Shown: in pieces, positions 61,301 through 64,000 of the stretch
How positions within the stretch are numbered: position 1 is the stretch's first letter
Layout of the letters: each line of letters starts with the position of its first letter
Source of the DNA: Membranipora membranacea
Taxonomy: Eukaryota; Bryozoa; Gymnolaemata; Cheilostomatida; Membraniporidae
Length of the DNA: 64,000 bases
Reading direction: 5' to 3'
Assembly: GCA_914767715.1 (NCBI GenBank)
Contig: OU612070.1
Coordinates: 11,985,501 to 12,049,500 of the forward strand
Notes under the pieces: generated by a model
The model's input: the letters and a program-made list of their open reading frames with translations, nothing else
Database searches by the model: none
What the model was told of the DNA's origin: nothing
Translations under genes and position numbers: made by a program

Positions 61301-64000
61301 CAAGAGCAACAAATCTCGTCTTTCTTGGAGGGTTGAGATCAACTGTCTGATTGATCTTCTGTAATTCCAGAGTTGTAAACTCTTCCCACATCGGGTCTGT
61401 GAAATCTATCTGTTCTCCGATTGGAGGTTGGTAGATGGTAGGCCAGGCTTTGCAGATGTATATGGTCAAATTTGTTCGTTGCCCTGCACGAGTGTTTGAT
61501 AAGAATAATTAAAGTGTATAATAAATATTTACTAACTGATATAAGTAAATTAGGGCTTCTATATATATATCACACATTTTATGATGTTATTGGCAGGGTG
61601 ATCAATATGGTTATAAAAGTATACTATGGTTTATCCGAGTCGAGTTCAAAAGAGTTAACGTTGCTGTCCTCCAAAGAAACATGTGCTATGTTGAACGATT
61701 TAGTTGAGGTCAAATACAGTATGGCTCATATTGGCAAGGAGATAGGTTGCTGCAATGGCAGCCATGAGAATGCAATGTAAATAGCTTAGAAAACTAAAAC
61801 CAAAATATTTGATTCTGTGAATACTGAATAAACAAATAGCGCTAGTTGATACCAAGTTTATAAAGAAAACTATATTCATTCAATTTATTTTCTCACTCTC
61901 TGACAACTCAATTTGCAAGAGCACTTACCCCTTGGTTTTTTCGCTAACCACCCAAATTATATGGAGCTCCTCAATAACTGCACGAGAGGGCTGTACAATT
62001 CAATGGGGTGGGAGGCTGGGGGGCTGAGAGGTTGAGAGGCTGAGAGGCTGGGTAGTTCATTGTAAGAAGAATTATTAACAAAGATATTCACTACGCTTTC
62101 ATGGGCCAACATGTGCCAGGCTTATTTTTTTGACGAACCATTGAACCCCCTACCAGGTTCAAGCATATCAATGAGCATGTAAACCTGGGACCCGAATACA
62201 GATTATTGCCTCTTATGAAGTTTCAGCTCAATCTCTGAGCATGTAATGTGAATGGACACAATTTCCGAGGGCAAAAAAAAATTGACTCCTCGATTAAATC
62301 TAGCACATGGAAGTGTAGTGAATATTCTTAAATGTATTCCTGATTGTGCTAACAAATGCAGTATGAAGATATTGAGAGTAGATTGCTCTTTTGCAGTGAA
62401 GATTTTTAGAAGGCGCTACAATTTGTAGCGTTGCTATGTTCAATGCCCATATCAAATTTTATTAGCATGGCAAGGAATTTTTTTTGTCCTGACTGAACAA
62501 GTGGTAAGATACAGAGCAATAAAAAATGTGGACACATCAGCTGAGTCAAATGTAAAAGGAGGCAATCACACATACCTTGAGGAGGTCTACCATAGACGGA
62601 TATTTCAGAGATACTGTATTCCTTCTTCAGATCGACAATCCACCATTGAAGAAATGTAGAAGATTCACCACCATTTGTGTGGGAACATTTGTCAGTACTC
62701 CGCGATCCATCAACTGCAAACTCAGCTCTATCACTTTTGAATGTGCTCATCTGATATACAGGTTTGTTCAGTGCCAGATTAGCACTACTGGCTAAAACAA
62801 AAGACACACCCTTGTCAGTTCTCCTTCATGGACAAAGCTTTGTATACTGTTAAACTTACAGATTAACAAGGCAAAACATTGTTTTTGGAAGCCCTCTCAC
62901 AGCAGAAACGCGCTCTACAATTAAAAAGTTCTATCCTCACAACACAATGCCAATGTTGGCGTCACAAATTGTTCAATTTAATAACGGCCAAAATATTCAA
63001 CTTCAATAGGTTGTTAGATATAGCCAATTGATAACCAGCAGCAGTATCCAGTGTATGATGTTACTCAATCTCTTATATATCAATCTCACATACTGTTTTT
63101 ATATCTGAAAAGCTATGACAGGACTGTAAACAGTAAAAATCATGTGAATCTGTCAAGTTTTACTCCAGTGATTTTTGTAATTTACATGCATACCGTCGAA
63201 AAACTCAGCATTTAGCTGAAGAATATCTTTAACTTACATGGAGTTTGCATAATTTCCACTTCTGCCATATTGATGTAGCCATATCTAGCAAGAGCAACAA
63301 ATCTCGTCTTTCTTGGAGGGTTGAGATCAACTGTCTGATTGATCTTCTGTAATTCCAGAGTTGTAAACTCTTCCCACATCGGGTCTGTGAAATCTATCTG
63401 TTCTCCGATTGGAGGTTTGTAGATGGTAGGCCAGGCTTTGCAGATGTATATGGTCAAATTTGTTCGTTGCCCTGCAAGAGTGATTGATAAGAATAATTAA
63501 AGTGTATAACAATTATTTATTAACTGATATAAGTAAATTAGGCCTTCTATATATATCACACATTTTATGATGTTATTGGCAGGGTGATCAATATGGTTAT
63601 AAAAGTATACTCTGGTTTATACGAGTCGAGTTCAAAAGAGTTAGCGTTGCTGTCCTCCAAAGAAACATGTGTTATGTTGAACCATTCAGTTGAGGTCAAA
63701 TACAGTATGGCTCATATTGGCCAGGAGATAGGTTGCTGCAATGGCAGCCATGAGAATGCAACGTAAATAGCTGAGAAAACTAAAACCAAAATATTCGATT
63801 CTGTGAATACTGAATAAACAAATAGCGCTAGTTTGTACCAAAGTTTATAAAGAAAAATACATACATTCAATTTATTTTCTCACTCTCTGACAACTCACTT
63901 TGCAAGAGCACTTACCCCTTGGTTTTTTCGCTTACCACCCAATTTATATGTATAACCCAAGAACTGCACGAGAGGGCTGCACAATTCAATGGGGTAGCTG
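39657..64000 (-). CDS. Gene X: FTP/FN3 receptor-type tyrosine phosphatase (5' end outside window)
   Basis: Thirty-nine exons were recognised, running 63471 to 39657 and all consistent in phase. In order they encode FTP domains, a divergent discoidin-like module, about seven FN3 domains, a membrane-proximal region with a dibasic cleavage site, one transmembrane helix, a juxtamembrane linker, active-looking D1 and degenerate D2. RPTPs are single-pass membrane proteins. The ectodomain senses ligands or neighbouring cells and D1 dephosphorylates phosphotyrosine in the cytoplasm. With lectin-type FTP domains a glycan ligand is likely (inference). No stop or frameshift was seen in any exon. This is the parental type for the phosphatase half of the chimeric gene. 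The exact orthologue is not recognised. Confidence 0.9.
43604..48352 (-). CDS. Phosphatase domain D1 of gene X
   Basis: Exons are 48352-48204, 46921-46834, 46436-46366, 45981-45945, 45535-45438, 45159-45034, 44639-44491, 44166-44031 and 43744-43604. Motifs in order are YNPYENNNNRFK, SRYKELYP/GNDSRVKL, RGTDYINASHMEGYKKY, YIAAMGPIERTVDDFW (family YIATQGP...DFW), KCYQYWPDN, FLSWPDHGVP, HCSSGVGRTGTF formed across the 44491/44166 junction, MNMRRPRMIQTV and EQYRFLYNAV. All catalytic elements (Asp of WPD, Cys and Arg of CX5R(S/T)) are present, so D1 is predicted active. Confidence 0.92.
48779..49380 (-). CDS. Transmembrane and juxtamembrane exons of gene X
   Basis: Exon 49380-49236 codes for a Pro/Thr/Asn-rich stalk (EAPTVPTNPVNPNSGTPPEL), then the helix IIAPVVSAVVVAAIVIVVVV and a LRRR stop-transfer. 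Exon 48909-48779 codes for a basic and then acidic linker (RSNTAERKPDNKIDDH ... VVVEESPQVKETSQ). GAGCAATG at 49300-49307 within the helix codons is the right-hand breakpoint of the tandem duplication. Confidence 0.92.
49623..50997 (-). CDS. Membrane-proximal region of gene X with furin-like site
   Basis: Exons are 50997-50892 (ASKNMSELEVTEARDHPSVL), 50391-50103 and 49671-49623 (VTKVIKSGPPITGK). The middle exon has SSVLKRKRSVAAP, a KRKR|S furin-type cleavage motif, then an acidic region and NYTNQPVTEGNEYLVQPVF. Many RPTPs are cleaved by proprotein convertases in this position, leaving two non-covalently associated subunits. That gene X is processed this way is inference. Confidence 0.8.
51288..58423 (-). 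CDS. FN3 repeat region of gene X (about seven domains)
   Basis: Each FN3 is encoded by an exon pair: 58423-58291/58186-58005, 57681-57590/57327-57141, 56884-56778/56339-56174, 55670-55582/54916-54703, 54439-54321/54108-53973, 53742-53591/53471-53264 and 51845-51733/51447-51288. Every pair starts and ends in phase 1, with the inner junction usually phase 0 (phase 2 in the first pair). Typical FN3 features are Pro-rich starts (PDTPESF, PNAPPQNF), the B-strand Trp (SLVWTEP, LAWEEP), the EVSHE/YE segment and terminal GxGP-type loops (SIGAGPAT, TGAGCGPK). Many Cys residues and N-glycosylation sequons fit an extracellular stalk. The donor at 53590 (GTGAAG) and at 53263 (GTGCGT) are weaker calls. 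Confidence 0.85.
52195..53160 (+). mobile_element. Degenerate non-LTR retrotransposon (LINE reverse transcriptase relic)
   Basis: The plus strand encodes, with frameshifts, KQYVRVGDSKSDVLSCNIGC, then PQGCVLSPVIFSIYIDFI and SADDMAIVG. These are the conserved reverse-transcriptase motifs (PQGxxLSP and the F/YADD catalytic site) of CR1/L2/Rex-like LINEs. Fragments of the 3' thumb region follow (for example FKNLGTYF and ENLLRSFYQKS). It ends near a (CTAT)n tract at about 53139-53156, a typical LINE tail. Multiple stops and shifts show it is dead. It sits antisense in the intron between FN3 exons 53264 and 51845 of gene X. Confidence 0.85.
58940..59791 (-). CDS. Divergent discoidin/FTP-like module of gene X
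   Basis: Exons 59791-59633 and 59164-58940 encode CEITKDSHLEITWSTPI ... FEFAQVDL and, at the end, RSLRIIAAKAVHVSEVNIYA. The closing strand pattern resembles the second half of FTP/F5-8C domains (ARYVAV...EVEVY), but the sugar-binding signature of the other copies is absent. It could alternatively be a very divergent FN3. Phase 1-1 boundaries show it is a mobile module. Confidence 0.65.
60054..63471 (-). CDS. FTP lectin domains of gene X
   Basis: Exons are 63471-63238 (second half of a domain whose first half lies beyond the window), 62791-62576 plus 61483-61250, and 60855-60613 plus 60326-60054. First halves show NLALNKPVYQ, AVDGS, SHTNG, WWIVDLKKEY and ISEISVYGR, or the variant WWMVDLGDLYDVTEIYLYGR. 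Second halves show RKTRFVALARYGYINMAEVE and ARYVAVWRKG. Exons are phase 1-1. The 60326 acceptor was chosen among three overlapping AGs because only it gives the required phase. The half-exons 63471-63238 and 61483-61250 are almost identical because of a local duplication. Confidence 0.88.
60866..61975. repeat. Local tandem duplication around an FTP half-exon, copy 1
   Basis: About 1.1 kb is nearly identical to 62857-63960, beginning ACAGATTAACAAGGCAAAAC and ending in ACTGCACGAGAGGGCTG. It includes the whole FTP second-half exon (61250-61483) and both flanking intron parts. The repeat period is about 1.99 kb, so the ancestral unit probably included a first-half exon as well. Confidence 0.92.
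61990..62058. repeat. GAGAGGCTG minisatellite
   Basis: A 9-10 bp unit (GAGAGGCTG / GGGAGGCTG) repeats about six times in the intron between FTP half-exons 62576 and 61483. It starts just past the end of local duplication copy 1 and is absent at the visible end of copy 2. Confidence 0.75.
62857..63960. repeat. Local tandem duplication around an FTP half-exon, copy 2
   Basis: Partner of 60866-61975, containing exon 63238-63471. The encoded segments differ by a single residue in the readable part (IYQPPIGEQ against IYKPPIGEQ), so the event or a later gene conversion is recent. The copy continues to the window edge. Confidence 0.92.

Overview
This is a eukaryotic (metazoan) genomic window. It is AT-rich, with short exons separated by introns of roughly 0.1-2.6 kb that follow GT/AG rules, SINE/LINE debris, AT microsatellites and no operon structure. 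The content is a cluster of minus-strand receptor-type tyrosine phosphatase (RPTP) genes. Their extracellular parts are built from fucolectin-type (FTP, F5/8-C-like) lectin domains and fibronectin type III (FN3) domains. The sequence suggests a marine-invertebrate-like genome, but the phylum cannot be decided from the window.

Layout, read on the minus strand from high to low coordinates. (1) 64000-39657: gene X, the best-preserved gene, with its 5' end outside the window. It encodes at least three FTP domains, a divergent discoidin/FN3-like domain, about seven FN3 domains, a membrane-proximal exon with a furin-like KRKR site, a transmembrane exon (49236-49380), phosphatase domain D1 (active-site HCSSGVGRTG, WPDHGVP) and a degenerate D2 ending in a TAA at 39657. 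(2) 37349-35558, plus strand: exons of an inverted RPTP pseudogene (end of D1, D2 catalytic exon, C-terminal exon). (3) 34198-15963: a chimeric gene with a signal-peptide exon and four FTP half-domain exons. A fifth FTP exon is fused after a few codons, in frame, to the transmembrane exon of an X-type gene, followed by D1 and D2. It has no FN3 domains. It carries a nonsense codon in one FTP exon, a degenerated PTP loop (HCSDGVGRAG) and a remodelled splice acceptor. (4) 12449-10419, plus strand: the other half of the inverted pseudogene (first part of D1, with three stops). (5) 7476-1: gene Y, with a signal peptide and at least five FTP half-domain exons, running off the window.

The architecture comes from one large tandem duplication. 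About 443-27163 (unit A) and 27156-49307 (unit B) are copies of the same block, running from a gene-Y FTP exon to a gene-X transmembrane exon. The junction lies at an 8-bp sequence, GAGCAATG, that is present at both parental breakpoints. It joins FTP codons to transmembrane codons in frame, so the duplication itself created the chimeric receptor gene. Because each unit serves as the empty-site control for the other, lineage-specific insertions can be delimited precisely: a 225-bp U2-snRNA-headed element with a 7-bp target duplication, a 533-bp TTAA-flanked MITE with 13-bp inverted ends, and a 1.1-kb segment with 88-bp tandem repeats.

Exon boundaries were derived by hand from GT/AG sites, phase continuity and comparison of the copies. 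Nearly all exon lengths agree exactly between copies, which supports the models. No RNA-level evidence is available.
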